Source: JALZDI01 sp965653225
Lineage (GTDB): Bacteria > Actinomycetota > Actinomycetes > Propionibacteriales > Nocardioidaceae
Reading direction: 5' to 3'
NCBI GenBank assembly: GCA_965653225.1
Contig: CBFGZI010000047.1
Span: forward strand, 1-26,425
DNA: 26,425 bases
Shown here: positions 1 through 8,173 of the stretch, in pieces
How the letters are laid out: each line of letters starts with the position of its first letter
Position numbering within the stretch: the stretch's first letter is position 1
Notes under the pieces: model-generated
The model's input: only the letters and a program-made list of their open reading frames with translations
Databases searched by the model: none
Told to the model about the DNA's origin: nothing
Program-made: the position numbers and the translations under genes

Positions 1-242
1 CCGCAGGCGCCGGCGACGTGCTGGCCGGCCTGTGCGGCGCGCTGCTCGCGTCCGGGCTGGACCCGATCGACGCCGGCAGCGTGGCGGCCTGGCTGCACGG
101 GTCGGCGGCGACGCTGGCCTCCGGCGGAGGACCGATCACCGCGCCGCAGGTGGCGTGCGCGCTGCCCGAGGTGGTCGCACGCACGTTACGGGGTACCGGC
201 CAGGAGTGGTTCGAGGAGACGACCCGGGAGCCGGTCCCGTGA
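1..242 (+). CDS. nnrD: NAD(P)HX dehydratase (NnrD/YjeF C-terminal type), 3' end only
   Basis: The reading frame is open from the left edge (first full codon at 3) to TGA at 240-242. It begins AGAGDVLAGLCGALLASG, the GxGDxLAG nucleotide-binding and catalytic motif of the ribokinase-like YjeF C-terminal domain. That enzyme uses ADP or ATP to dehydrate the damaged cofactor NAD(P)HX back to NAD(P)H. About 80 C-terminal residues are present; whether an epimerase domain is fused upstream cannot be seen. The stop overlaps the GTG of the next gene. In actinobacteria this gene commonly lies near alr, as it does here. The call rests on the one motif plus context. Confidence 0.82.
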   Translation, partial: AGAGDVLAGLCGALLASGLDPIDAGSVAAWLHGSAATLASGGGPITAPQVACALPEVVARTLRGTGQEWFEETTREPVP

Positions 243-1855
243 GCGGAACCGGACGTCGTGGCGGGCCGCCGGGCAGGCGGGCCGCCCGCGTCAGCCGCAC
301 CCTCGACGGCAGCGGGACCAGGCGGGCGGGCAGCCGCACGCGCGGCCGGCGGGTCCCGCCGTCCCGCCGCCGGGCGCGGATGTACCACGCGAACACCCTC
401 GCCGGCACGCTCGGCCTGACCACCCTGGGCACGCTGCTGCCCGGCAGCGGCATGCTGGTCGCCGGGCGGCGGGGGCTGGGCCTCGCGCTGCTCGCGGTCA
501 CCGGCCTGCTCGGCGCACTCGTCGCGTACGGCCTCACGCACAGCACCGAGCTGCTGGCCGCGGCCGTCGACCCCGACAAGCTGCTGGTCGCCTCGGTGCT
601 GTCGTTCGTGATCCTGGTCGGGATGGTCGGCGTGGCCGCGCTGACCTACCGCATGGTGCGCCGGCCCAGCGCGCCCGGCGGCCAGCGCGTCGTCGAGGTC
701 ACGTTCGTCGTCGTGCTGTGCCTGCTGGTGACGGCACCGTTCGCGGTCGGCGCCCGGTTCGCGTTCGTGCAGCGCGACCTGGTGAGCACCGTCTTCGCCG
801 ACAACGGGCCGGGCGAGCAGCCCGTCGCGGCCAGCCACCCGTGGGGCCAGGACGACCGCGTCAACGTGCTGCTGCTCGGTGGCGACGGCGGCGTGCACCG
901 CATCGGGGTCCGCACCGACAGCGTGATCCTGGCAAGCATGGACGCCGACACCGGCAACACCGTGCTGTTCAGCCTTCCGCGCAACCTGCAGAGGCTGCCG
1001 TTCCCCGCCGGCTCCCGGCTGCACCGGCTCTACCCCGACGGCTTCACCGACCCCAGCGGCGACCCGCTGGAGTCGATGCTGAACGCGGTGTACGGCAAGA
1101 TCCCGGCGCTCTACCCGCGGATGTTCCGCGACGCCGAGAACCCGGGCGCCGAGGCGCTCAAGCAGGGGGTCAGCGCCGCGCTGGGCATCCCGGTCGACTA
1201 CTACGTGCTGATCAACCTCAAGGGCTTCCAGGAGATGGTCGACGCCATCGGCGGCGTCACCGTGAACATCAACGAGCCGATCCCGATCGGCGGCAGCACC
1301 GACAAGGGCGTGCCACCGCGCGACTACCTCGACCCCGGGCCCAACCAGCACCTCGACGGGTTCCAGGCGCTGTGGTTCGCGCGCGGCCGGTACGGCCTCG
1401 ACGACTACAACCGGATGGAGCGGCAGCGCTGCGTCATCGGCGCGTTCATCGACGAGGCCGACCCGGTCACCCTGCTGAGCCGCTACGAGGCCCTGGCCTC
1501 CGCGGGCAAGGAGATCGTGCGCACCGACATCCCGCAGGAGATCGTCCCCCAGTTCGTGAAGCTGACCCTGCACCTGCGCGACGGCGGGGTGCGCAGCGTG
1601 GTGTTCCGGTACTCCGACGCGTTCAACCCCAACGACCCCGACTACCACTGGATGCACCGCAAGGTCCGGCGGACGCTGGCGCAGGTGTCCGGCGAGCCCG
1701 CCGGGCCGGCCGACCGGGGCGCCTCCGCCGGCTCGCGACACGGCGGAGGCCGGGGCAGACACCACCGGGCGGCCGCCACGCCCACCCCGGGCTCGGGTGT
1801 CACCGGGGACAAGTCGGACGGCACGGACCCGTGCGGCTACCACCCGGTCGGGTAG
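239..1855 (+). CDS. LytR-CpsA-Psr (LCP) family protein, multi-pass membrane form
   Basis: 538 aa from GTG 239, which overlaps the preceding TGA and follows GGGAG at 226-230; ATG 380 is an alternative start. The first ~45 residues are Arg-rich and probably cytoplasmic. Four hydrophobic stretches follow (roughly residues 50-72, 80-102, 115-140 and 155-180). The LCP domain begins at VNVLLLGGDGG (Asp216) and continues with GVRTDSVILASMD, FSLPRNLQ and FQALWFARGRYG, so the conserved Asp/Arg set is present. LCP enzymes transfer undecaprenyl-phosphate-linked glycopolymers to peptidoglycan outside the membrane. Most have one membrane segment, so several here is less usual, although multi-pass actinobacterial members are known. 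The C-terminal ~55 residues are low-complexity Gly/Arg/His. The natural polymer substrate cannot be told from sequence. Confidence 0.85.
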   Translation: MSGTGRRGGPPGRRAARVSRTLDGSGTRRAGSRTRGRRVPPSRRRARMYHANTLAGTLGLTTLGTLLPGSGMLVAGRRGLGLALLAVTGLLGALVAYGLTHSTELLAAAVDPDKLLVASVLSFVILVGMVGVAALTYRMVRRPSAPGGQRVVEVTFVVVLCLLVTAPFAVGARFAFVQRDLVSTVFADNGPGEQPVAASHPWGQDDRVNVLLLGGDGGVHRIGVRTDSVILASMDADTGNTVLFSLPRNLQRLPFPAGSRLHRLYPDGFTDPSGDPLESMLNAVYGKIPALYPRMFRDAENPGAEALKQGVSAALGIPVDYYVLINLKGFQEMVDAIGGVTVNINEPIPIGGSTDKGVPPRDYLDPGPNQHLDGFQALWFARGRYGLDDYNRMERQRCVIGAFIDEADPVTLLSRYEALASAGKEIVRTDIPQEIVPQFVKLTLHLRDGGVRSVVFRYSDAFNPNDPDYHWMHRKVRRTLAQVSGEPAGPADRGASAGSRHGGGRGRHHRAAATPTPGSGVTGDKSDGTDPCGYHPVG

Positions 1856-1939
1856 GACAGGCAAGGCACTGCCTCAGCATGGCCCTGGGCCGTGGCGCTT
1901 CGCGGTCGCAGCGGCACCCCATGGGATCATGGCAGCGTC

Positions 1940-3100
1940 ATGTCCAGCACTACTCCACGCGCGGAGGCCGTCGTCGACCTGCGCGCGATCCGCGACAACG
2001 TCGCCCGGCTGCGTGAACGGGTCGCCGGCCGGGGGCTGATGGCTGTGGTCAAGGCCGACGGCTACGGCCACGGCATCGTGCCCGCCGCCGCGGCGGCACG
2101 CGCCGGAGGTGCCGACTGGCTCGGGGTGGCGGTGCTCGAGGAGGCGCTGGCGCTGCGGGCGGCCGGAGACCGCGGGCCGCTGCTGTGCTGGCTCGCGGTG
2201 CCCGGCGAGGACCACGCGCCCGCGATCGCCGCCGACGTCGACGTCACGGCGTACTCCCTCGACCAGCTCGCCGAGATCGTGCGGAGCGCGCAGCGTGCCG
2301 GCCGGCCCGCGCGGCTGCAGCTGAAGGCCGACACCGGGCTCAACCGCGGCGGCACCCCGATGGTCCAGTGGGACGCGCTGGTGCGCGCCTGCCGCACCGC
2401 CGAGGAGAAGGGGCAGGTCACCGTCACCGGCATCTGGTCGCACATGGCCAGCGCCGACGTGCCCGGCGACCCGTCGGTGCCCGAGCAGATCAAGGTGTTC
2501 GGCGAGGCCCTCGACGCCGCCGAGGGGGCCGGGCTGCGGCCGCAGGTGCGGCACCTGGCCAACTCGGCCACGCTGTTCACCCGCGAGGACGCCTGGTCCG
2601 ACATGGTGCGCCCGGGCCTGTCGATCTACGGGCTCTCGCCCATCCCCGACCAGCAGACCGCCGCCGACCTCGGCCTCACCCCGGCGATGACGCTGCGCAC
2701 CTCCCTCGGGCTGGTCAAGCCCATCGCCGCCGGCGCAGGCGTCTCCTACGGGCACACGTTCGTGGCCGAGCGCGACACCGTGCTCGGCCTGGTCCCGCTG
2801 GGGTACGGCGACGGCATCCTGCGGCACGCCTCCAACCACGCCGAGGTGTGGGTCAACGGCGCCCGCGCCCGCATCGCCGGGCGGGTGTGCATGGACCAGT
2901 TCATGGTCGACCTGGGACCCGACTCGACCGCGCGCGCCGGCGACGAGGTGGTGCTGTTCGGCACCGGTCTCTCCGGCGAGCCGACGGCGCAGGACTGGGC
3001 CTACGCCGCGGGCACCATCAGCTACGAGATCGTCAGCCGGCTCGGCACCCGCATCACCCGCACCTACCTCGGCGCCGACGAGATCGGGCTGGCCGCATGA
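1940..3100 (+). CDS. alr: alanine racemase
   Basis: 386 aa, the usual length for Alr. This PLP enzyme interconverts L- and D-alanine for peptidoglycan synthesis. The PLP lysine is Lys38 in VVKADGYGHG, and the catalytic tyrosine is Tyr270 in GVSYGHTF. LGYGDG and RVCMDQFMVDL match the C-terminal beta domain. ATG 1940 was chosen because family members begin just before the AVVDLRAIRDN segment; the in-frame start at 1892 would add an unrelated leader. There is no clear ribosome-binding site before 1940, so the start is slightly uncertain. The 84-bp gap after the LCP gene could hold a promoter, but no good hexamers are seen. The stop overlaps the next start (ATGA). Confidence 0.95.
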   Translation: MSSTTPRAEAVVDLRAIRDNVARLRERVAGRGLMAVVKADGYGHGIVPAAAAARAGGADWLGVAVLEEALALRAAGDRGPLLCWLAVPGEDHAPAIAADVDVTAYSLDQLAEIVRSAQRAGRPARLQLKADTGLNRGGTPMVQWDALVRACRTAEEKGQVTVTGIWSHMASADVPGDPSVPEQIKVFGEALDAAEGAGLRPQVRHLANSATLFTREDAWSDMVRPGLSIYGLSPIPDQQTAADLGLTPAMTLRTSLGLVKPIAAGAGVSYGHTFVAERDTVLGLVPLGYGDGILRHASNHAEVWVNGARARIAGRVCMDQFMVDLGPDSTARAGDEVVLFGTGLSGEPTAQDWAYAAGTISYEIVSRLGTRITRTYLGADEIGLAA

Positions 3101-4155
3101 GCGGGCGCTCGCGTCTTCGGCAGGCAGGCGGTGTCGCGGCCCTCGGCGTGCTGGCGGCGGGCACCGCCGCGCGCGTCGCGCTCAACCGCAAGGCCGCCCG
3201 GCGGCACGCCCGCCGAACCCTCGAGGAGGAGCCGCTCGGCAGCCTGCGCGGCGACATCCGCCCGGTGCGCACCGAGGACGGCCTGGACCTCTACGTCGAG
3301 GTGGACGAGCCCGACGGCGAGGGCTCCGGGCTGACCGTGGTGTTCCTGCACGGCTACGCGCTCAACCTCGACTGCTGGCACTACCAGCGCCAGGCGCTGC
3401 GCGGCCGGCACCGGCTGGTGTTCTACGACCACCGGTCGCACGGACGCTCGATGCGCTCCGACGACAAGCACTGCAACATCGACCAGCTCGGCCGCGACCT
3501 CAAGCGGGTGCTCGACCGCGTCGCGCCGCGCGGGCCGGTCGTGCTGGTCGGGCACTCGATGGGCGGCATGGCCATCATGGCGCTGGCCGAGCAGTCGCCC
3601 CGGATCTTCGGCAAGCGCGTGTGCGGGGTCGCGCTGATGGCCACCAGCGCCGGCGACCTCGACCAGGCCACCCTCGGCCTTCCCGGGATGCCCGGCCGGC
3701 TGCTGCACCGCATCGGTCCCGGTGCCCTGGCGACACTCGCGCGGGCGCCGGCCGTGGTCGAGCGCGGCCGCAAGGCCGGCAGCGAGTTCGCGTACATGCT
3801 CACCCAGCGGTTCGCGTTCGGCGGACCGGTGCCGTCGGAGGTCGCCGACTTCACCGAGCAGATGCTGGCCGCGACGCCCATCGGGGTGATCTCGGCGTTC
3901 TTCCCCGGCTTCGCCAAGCACAACCGCTACGCCGCGCTCGCCGCCATGCGCCGCATCCCGGTGCTGGTCGTGAGCGCCTCCGCGGACAAGATGACACCGG
4001 CCTCGCACGGCCGCGAGATCGTGCGCCGGCTCCCGTCGGCGTACCCCCTCGACCTCGAGGGCGCCGGCCACATGGTCATGCTCGAGTGCGCCGAGCAGGT
4101 CAACGAGGCGCTCGAGGACCTGCTGGCGCGCGCGTCCCGCGAGGCGGTCGCATGA
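3097..4155 (+). CDS. alpha/beta-fold hydrolase
   Basis: 352 aa, ATG 3097 overlapping the alr stop, so probably co-translated. A short N-terminal hydrophobic stretch (GVAALGVLAAGTAARVAL, about residues 8-25) may be a membrane anchor. The hydrolase core shows the oxyanion HG motif in FLHGYALNLDCW, the nucleophile elbow GHSMGG with Ser154, an Asp region at VVSASADKMTP and the catalytic His in GAGHMVMLE. The mid-domain lid is about 90 residues. An alpha/beta hydrolase between alr and tsaE is, as I recall, common in Streptomyces and relatives. Its substrate is unknown: esterase, lipase, haloperoxidase-like or epoxide-hydrolase-like activities are all possible from the fold. The location in a wall and tRNA-modification cluster does not settle the function. 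Confidence 0.88.
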   Translation: MSGRSRLRQAGGVAALGVLAAGTAARVALNRKAARRHARRTLEEEPLGSLRGDIRPVRTEDGLDLYVEVDEPDGEGSGLTVVFLHGYALNLDCWHYQRQALRGRHRLVFYDHRSHGRSMRSDDKHCNIDQLGRDLKRVLDRVAPRGPVVLVGHSMGGMAIMALAEQSPRIFGKRVCGVALMATSAGDLDQATLGLPGMPGRLLHRIGPGALATLARAPAVVERGRKAGSEFAYMLTQRFAFGGPVPSEVADFTEQMLAATPIGVISAFFPGFAKHNRYAALAAMRRIPVLVVSASADKMTPASHGREIVRRLPSAYPLDLEGAGHMVMLECAEQVNEALEDLLARASREAVA

Positions 4156-4189
4156 CCGGGGCGGCTGCATGACCGGAGCGGTCCCATGA
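4152..4189 (+). other. two tandem 6-codon mini-ORFs joined by ATGA overlaps
   Basis: ATGs at 4152, 4169 and 4186 are exactly 17 nt apart, and each is part of an ATGA. The first ATGA is the hydrolase stop. ATG 4152 encodes MTGAAA and stops at TGA 4170-4172, inside the second ATGA. ATG 4169 encodes MTGAVP and stops at TGA 4187-4189, inside the ATGA that starts the GNAT-TsaE gene. The two 17-bp units share their first 9 bases, so a tandem duplication is a simple origin. The second unit also supplies GGAG at 4175-4178, 7 nt before the real start. This is seen directly; a role in translational coupling is inference. Confidence 0.6.
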
Positions 4190-5175
4190 TCGACCTGCAT
4201 GTCGGCGAGGTCGGTCCGGAGGCGGCGTCCGCCGTGGTCGCGGTCATCCACGCCGCCTTCGGCGCCCGGCAGCGGCTGGAGCCGCCGTCGACGGCGCTGC
4301 ACGAGAGCGAACGGTCGGTGAGCGAGTCGCTGGCCGAGCACGGCGGTCTGCTGGTGACCGTCGACGGGGCGCCCGCCGGCGCACTGCTGTTCGAGCCCGC
4401 CGACGGGACGCTGCGACTGCGCCGCGTGTCGGTCGACCCCGCCCAGCAGCAGCGCGGTGTCGCGTCGGCGCTGGTCGGCTGCGCCGAGGAGGTGGCCGGA
4501 GTCCGCGGGTTCGGCGGGGTGAGCCTGTCGGCCCGGGCCGAGCTGCCGGCGACCCAGCGGTTCTGGCTGCGCCGCGGCTACGTCGAGACCGGCCGCGACG
4601 GCGTGCTGCTCACCTACGCCAAGGCGCTGCCGCACGACCTCGACGTGGCGACCGCCGACGACATGCGTGAGCTCGGCGCACGGCTTGCCGGGCTGCTGCG
4701 GGCCGGCGACCTGGTGCTGCTGTCCGGTGACCTCGGCGCGGGCAAGACCACGCTGACCCAGGGCATCGGGGCGGGTCTGCAGGTGCGCGGCGACATCACC
4801 TCGCCCACGTTCGTCATCGCCCGTGGGCACCCGTCGCTGGTCGGCGGCCCGCCGCTGGTGCACGCCGACGCCTACCGGCTCGGCGGCGTTGACGAGCTCG
4901 ACGACCTCGACCTCGACACCGCGCTCGACGAGGCGGTCACCGTGGTCGAGTGGGGCGAGGGCATGGCCGAGTCGCTGGCCGGTGACCGCCTGGAGATCGT
5001 CGTACGCCGCCGCCGCGGTGCCGCCGGCCCGCTCGACGGCGCCGAGACCGACGACAACGAGAACGAGGACGAAGCAGAGGCCGAGGTCGACCCGCGGCAC
5101 GTGCGTGTCCATCCCGTCGGCCGTCGCTGGATCGGGGCCGACCTGCGCGGCGCCCTGACCGGCGTGCTGCGCTGA
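4186..5175 (+). CDS. tsaE: GNAT acetyltransferase - TsaE ATPase fusion protein
   Basis: 329 aa with two domains. Residues 1-145 are GNAT-like: LRRVSVDPAQQQRGVASALV resembles the acetyl-CoA motif A region and FWLRRGYVETGRDG the C-terminal strand. Residues 148-329 are TsaE: P-loop SGDLGAGKTTLTQG with Lys187, then TSPTFVIARG, VHADAYRLGGVDELDDL (Walker-B-like acidic region) and VVEWGEGM. TsaE is the ATPase partner of TsaB-TsaD in making N6-threonylcarbamoyladenosine at tRNA position 37. A low-complexity acidic stretch (about residues 286-301) interrupts the TsaE C-terminus before DPRHVRVHPVG. ATG 4186 has GGAG at 4175-4178. The partner genes tsaB, rimI and tsaD follow. The substrate of the GNAT half is unknown. 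Confidence 0.88.
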   Translation: MIDLHVGEVGPEAASAVVAVIHAAFGARQRLEPPSTALHESERSVSESLAEHGGLLVTVDGAPAGALLFEPADGTLRLRRVSVDPAQQQRGVASALVGCAEEVAGVRGFGGVSLSARAELPATQRFWLRRGYVETGRDGVLLTYAKALPHDLDVATADDMRELGARLAGLLRAGDLVLLSGDLGAGKTTLTQGIGAGLQVRGDITSPTFVIARGHPSLVGGPPLVHADAYRLGGVDELDDLDLDTALDEAVTVVEWGEGMAESLAGDRLEIVVRRRRGAAGPLDGAETDDNENEDEAEAEVDPRHVRVHPVGRRWIGADLRGALTGVLR

Positions 5176-5206
5176 GACTCAGCGCTGAGACTCTGCGCTG
5201 AGACCA
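5169..5206 (+). repeat. 13-bp tandem repeat with 17-bp perfect palindrome at the tsaE stop
   Basis: GCGCTGAGAC occurs at 5169, 5182 and 5195, a strict 13-bp period; the first copy contains the tsaE stop codon (5173-5175). Copies 1 and 2 together form GCGCTGAG-A-CTCAGCGC at 5169-5185, a perfect inverted repeat with 8-bp arms. In RNA this could fold with a 6-bp stem and a 5-nt loop. It may be a weak terminator, a protein-binding site ahead of tsaB, or a slippage product. Confidence 0.6.
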
Positions 5207-5244
5207 CTGCGCCGACGCCCTGCGCCGGCGTGAGCGGCACCCCG

Positions 5245-5250
5245 TACCCT
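5245..5250 (+). promoter_or_regulatory. putative -10 box of a leaderless tsaB transcript
   Basis: TACCCT matches TANNNT and ends 6 nt before GTG 5257, the spacing expected if transcription begins at the start codon. No convincing -35 is seen 17 nt upstream. Confidence 0.4.
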
Positions 5251-5256
5251 CGCCCT

Positions 5257-5883
5257 GTGCTGCTTGCCTTCGACACCGCCACACCCGCGGTCACCGTCGC
5301 CGTGCACGACGGCGCCGAGGTGCGGGCCGAGAGCACGCAGGTCGACGTCATGCGGCACGGCGAGCTGCTGGCACCCGCGATCGCAAAGGTGATGGAGCGG
5401 GCGGGTATCGGCCGTGACGACCTGACCGGCATCGCGGTCGGGGTGGGGCCCGGTCCGTTCACCGGCCTGCGGGTCGGGCTGGTGACCGCGCGCACCATGG
5501 GCGCGGTGCTGGGGCTGCCGGTCAGCGGCGTGTGCACGCTCGACGTCCTCGCCGCGGAGGCGCAGGTGTCCGGCCGGTTCGTGGTGGCCACCGACGCGCG
5601 GCGCAAGGAGGTCTACTGGGCCGCGTACAGTGACCCGCTGACCCGGGTGGACGGCCCGCACGTGTCCAAGCCCGTCGACGTCGAGGTGACCGGGCCGGTG
5701 GTCGGCCGCGGCGCGGTGCTGTACCCGGACGCGCTCGGTCCCGCCTCACCGCCGGAGCACCCCTCGGCCGCCGTGCTCGCCCGGCTGGTCGCCGAGCGAC
5801 GCGCGACGGTCCTGCCCCCGGATCCGCTGTACCTGCGGCGACCAGACGTCGCCATGTCCTACTCCCGAAAGTCCGTGTTATGA
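5257..5883 (+). CDS. tsaB: tRNA threonylcarbamoyladenosine biosynthesis protein TsaB
   Basis: 208 aa from GTG 5257. LLAFDTATPAVTVAV is the typical N-terminus of this ASKHA-fold, catalytically inactive TsaD paralogue, and VGVGPGPFTGLRVGLVTAR is the conserved glycine-rich segment. TsaB dimerises with TsaD and scaffolds TsaE in the t6A37 complex. GTG 5230 in the same frame would add 9 residues (MSGTPYPRP); 5257 is preferred because the family starts directly at the beta strand and a TANNNT box lies just upstream. The terminal ~60 residues (VLPPDPLYLRRPDV) match the usual end of the family. The stop overlaps the rimI ATG (ATGA), so TsaB and RimI are translationally coupled. Confidence 0.93.
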   Translation: MLLAFDTATPAVTVAVHDGAEVRAESTQVDVMRHGELLAPAIAKVMERAGIGRDDLTGIAVGVGPGPFTGLRVGLVTARTMGAVLGLPVSGVCTLDVLAAEAQVSGRFVVATDARRKEVYWAAYSDPLTRVDGPHVSKPVDVEVTGPVVGRGAVLYPDALGPASPPEHPSAAVLARLVAERRATVLPPDPLYLRRPDVAMSYSRKSVL

Positions 5884-6362
5884 GTGTCCAGAAAAACGAC
5901 GCGGCGCTGGTTCGGCCGGCGACCGAGGCCGACGCCGAAGCAGTCGCGGCGCTGGAGAGCGCGATCTTCGGCGACGCGGCCTGGTCGCATGAGTCCGTGC
6001 TGCACGAGCTCACCCAGTCGCTGCGACAGGCCTACGTCGCCGTCGACGACGCCGGCGCGGTCTGCGGCTACGTGGTCGTGCTCGGTGTCGGCGACGTGGC
6101 CGACCTGCAGCGGATCGCGGTGGCCGACGCGCACCGCCGGCGCGGGGTCGCGGCCGCACTGCTGGACGCGTGCGACCTGCACGCGCACGCACGGGTGTTG
6201 CTCGAGGTACGCGCGGACAACGAGCCCGCGCTGGCGTTCTACCGGCGGCACGCGTTCGCCGAGATCTCCCGCCGCCGCGGCTACTACGCCGACGGCGAGG
6301 ACGCGGTGGTGATGCAACGGCCGGTCGCGGACTCGCCGTTCACGGACGCACCGGGCCGCTGA
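5880..6362 (+). CDS. rimI: ribosomal protein S18-alanine N-acetyltransferase RimI
   Basis: 160 aa GNAT protein. ATG 5880 overlaps the tsaB stop. The N-terminal VRPATEADAEAVAALESAIFG, the acetyl-CoA motif LQRIAVADAHRRRGVAAALL (about residues 81-100) and LEVRADNEPALAFYRRHAF...RRRGYY are typical of RimI. RimI acetylates the N-terminal alanine of ribosomal protein S18 in enterobacteria; actinobacterial homologues can have wider N-alpha-acetylation targets. The position between tsaB and tsaD is the standard arrangement. Its last 23 bp overlap the 3' end of the convergent GNAT gene on the minus strand, with no room for a separate terminator. Confidence 0.9.
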   Translation: MSVQKNDAALVRPATEADAEAVAALESAIFGDAAWSHESVLHELTQSLRQAYVAVDDAGAVCGYVVVLGVGDVADLQRIAVADAHRRRGVAAALLDACDLHAHARVLLEVRADNEPALAFYRRHAFAEISRRRGYYADGEDAVVMQRPVADSPFTDAPGR

Positions 6363-7092
6363 CGAAGCTGCGGTCGTGGTGGTAGCCGAGCCGGCGGTAC
6401 ACCGAGATCGCCGCGGCGTTGTCGGTGTAGACGCCGAGCGTGACCAGCGGGCTCACCAGGTCGAGTCCCATCCGCGTCAGCCGCGCGCTGACCGCCGTGC
6501 CCAGGCCGCGGCCGCGTAGCCGGGGCAGCGTCGACACACCGCGGAGGTGCGCGATTCCGGTCACGACGACCGTGCTGAGCGCGCCGACGGCCACCAGCTC
6601 GGCACCCTCGCGCACACCGACCCAGGCGCGCATGCCAGGGTCGCCCGGGCGCCCGTGGGTGTTCGGGTTGGCCCGGTCGAGCAGAGCGCTGACCTCGTCG
6701 TCGTCCGACACCACCGCGACCCGGTCCTCGCCGGGTACCGGTTCGGGTTGCCGGTCGGTCCACATCGCGTCCCACCGGCTGGCCTGCGCGTGCTGCCAGC
6801 GCCTCGGCAGCGCCGGCTCGGCGTGCGCCTCGATGCTGAGCCGGGACGGCAGCGAGGGCAGCGTGCGCGACACCTCGCAGAGCAGCGGCGCGAGCTCGTC
6901 GGCGGTGCCGAAGCAGAAGACCACCGGGTCGGTGACATGCCGGCCGTACCGGTCGCGGCTCTGGTCCACCACCATCGAGTCGCCGAGACGCCAGATGCCG
7001 CGGACGGAGTCGGTGGTGAGCTGGTGCCGCACGAACGGCCCGCCGTGCACCTCGTGCAGCTCGTCGACGCTTGCGCTCCTCACCCTGTCCAC
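6340..7092 (-). CDS. GNAT family N-acetyltransferase, unknown substrate
   Basis: 250 aa from GTG at 7092-7090. The C-terminal half is a GNAT domain: VGVREGAELVAVGAL, STLPRLRGRGLGTAVSARL (acetyl-CoA motif A) and LGVYTDNAAAISVYRRLGYHHDRSF. The N-terminal ~110 residues (DELHEVHGGPFVRHQLTT...) form a separate region that I do not recognise beyond its occurrence in actinobacterial GNATs. The start is uncertain: GTG 7083 is an alternative, while the first internal ATG would cut into the DELHEVHGG segment. GAAGAT lies 7 nt before GTG 7092 as a poor leaderless -10. It sits on the minus strand between rimI and tsaD, overlapping rimI tail to tail and leaving 25 bp to the divergent tsaD start. The much longer open frame running back to 9465 is antisense to tsaD and the exchanger gene and is not coding. 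Confidence 0.8.
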   Translation of the reverse strand: MDRVRSASVDELHEVHGGPFVRHQLTTDSVRGIWRLGDSMVVDQSRDRYGRHVTDPVVFCFGTADELAPLLCEVSRTLPSLPSRLSIEAHAEPALPRRWQHAQASRWDAMWTDRQPEPVPGEDRVAVVSDDDEVSALLDRANPNTHGRPGDPGMRAWVGVREGAELVAVGALSTVVVTGIAHLRGVSTLPRLRGRGLGTAVSARLTRMGLDLVSPLVTLGVYTDNAAAISVYRRLGYHHDRSFVSGPVRP

Positions 7093-7117
7093 GCGGTCGA
7101 TCTTCGCACCGGCCACA

Positions 7118-8169
<1,052 letters not shown>

Positions 8170-8173
<4 letters not shown>

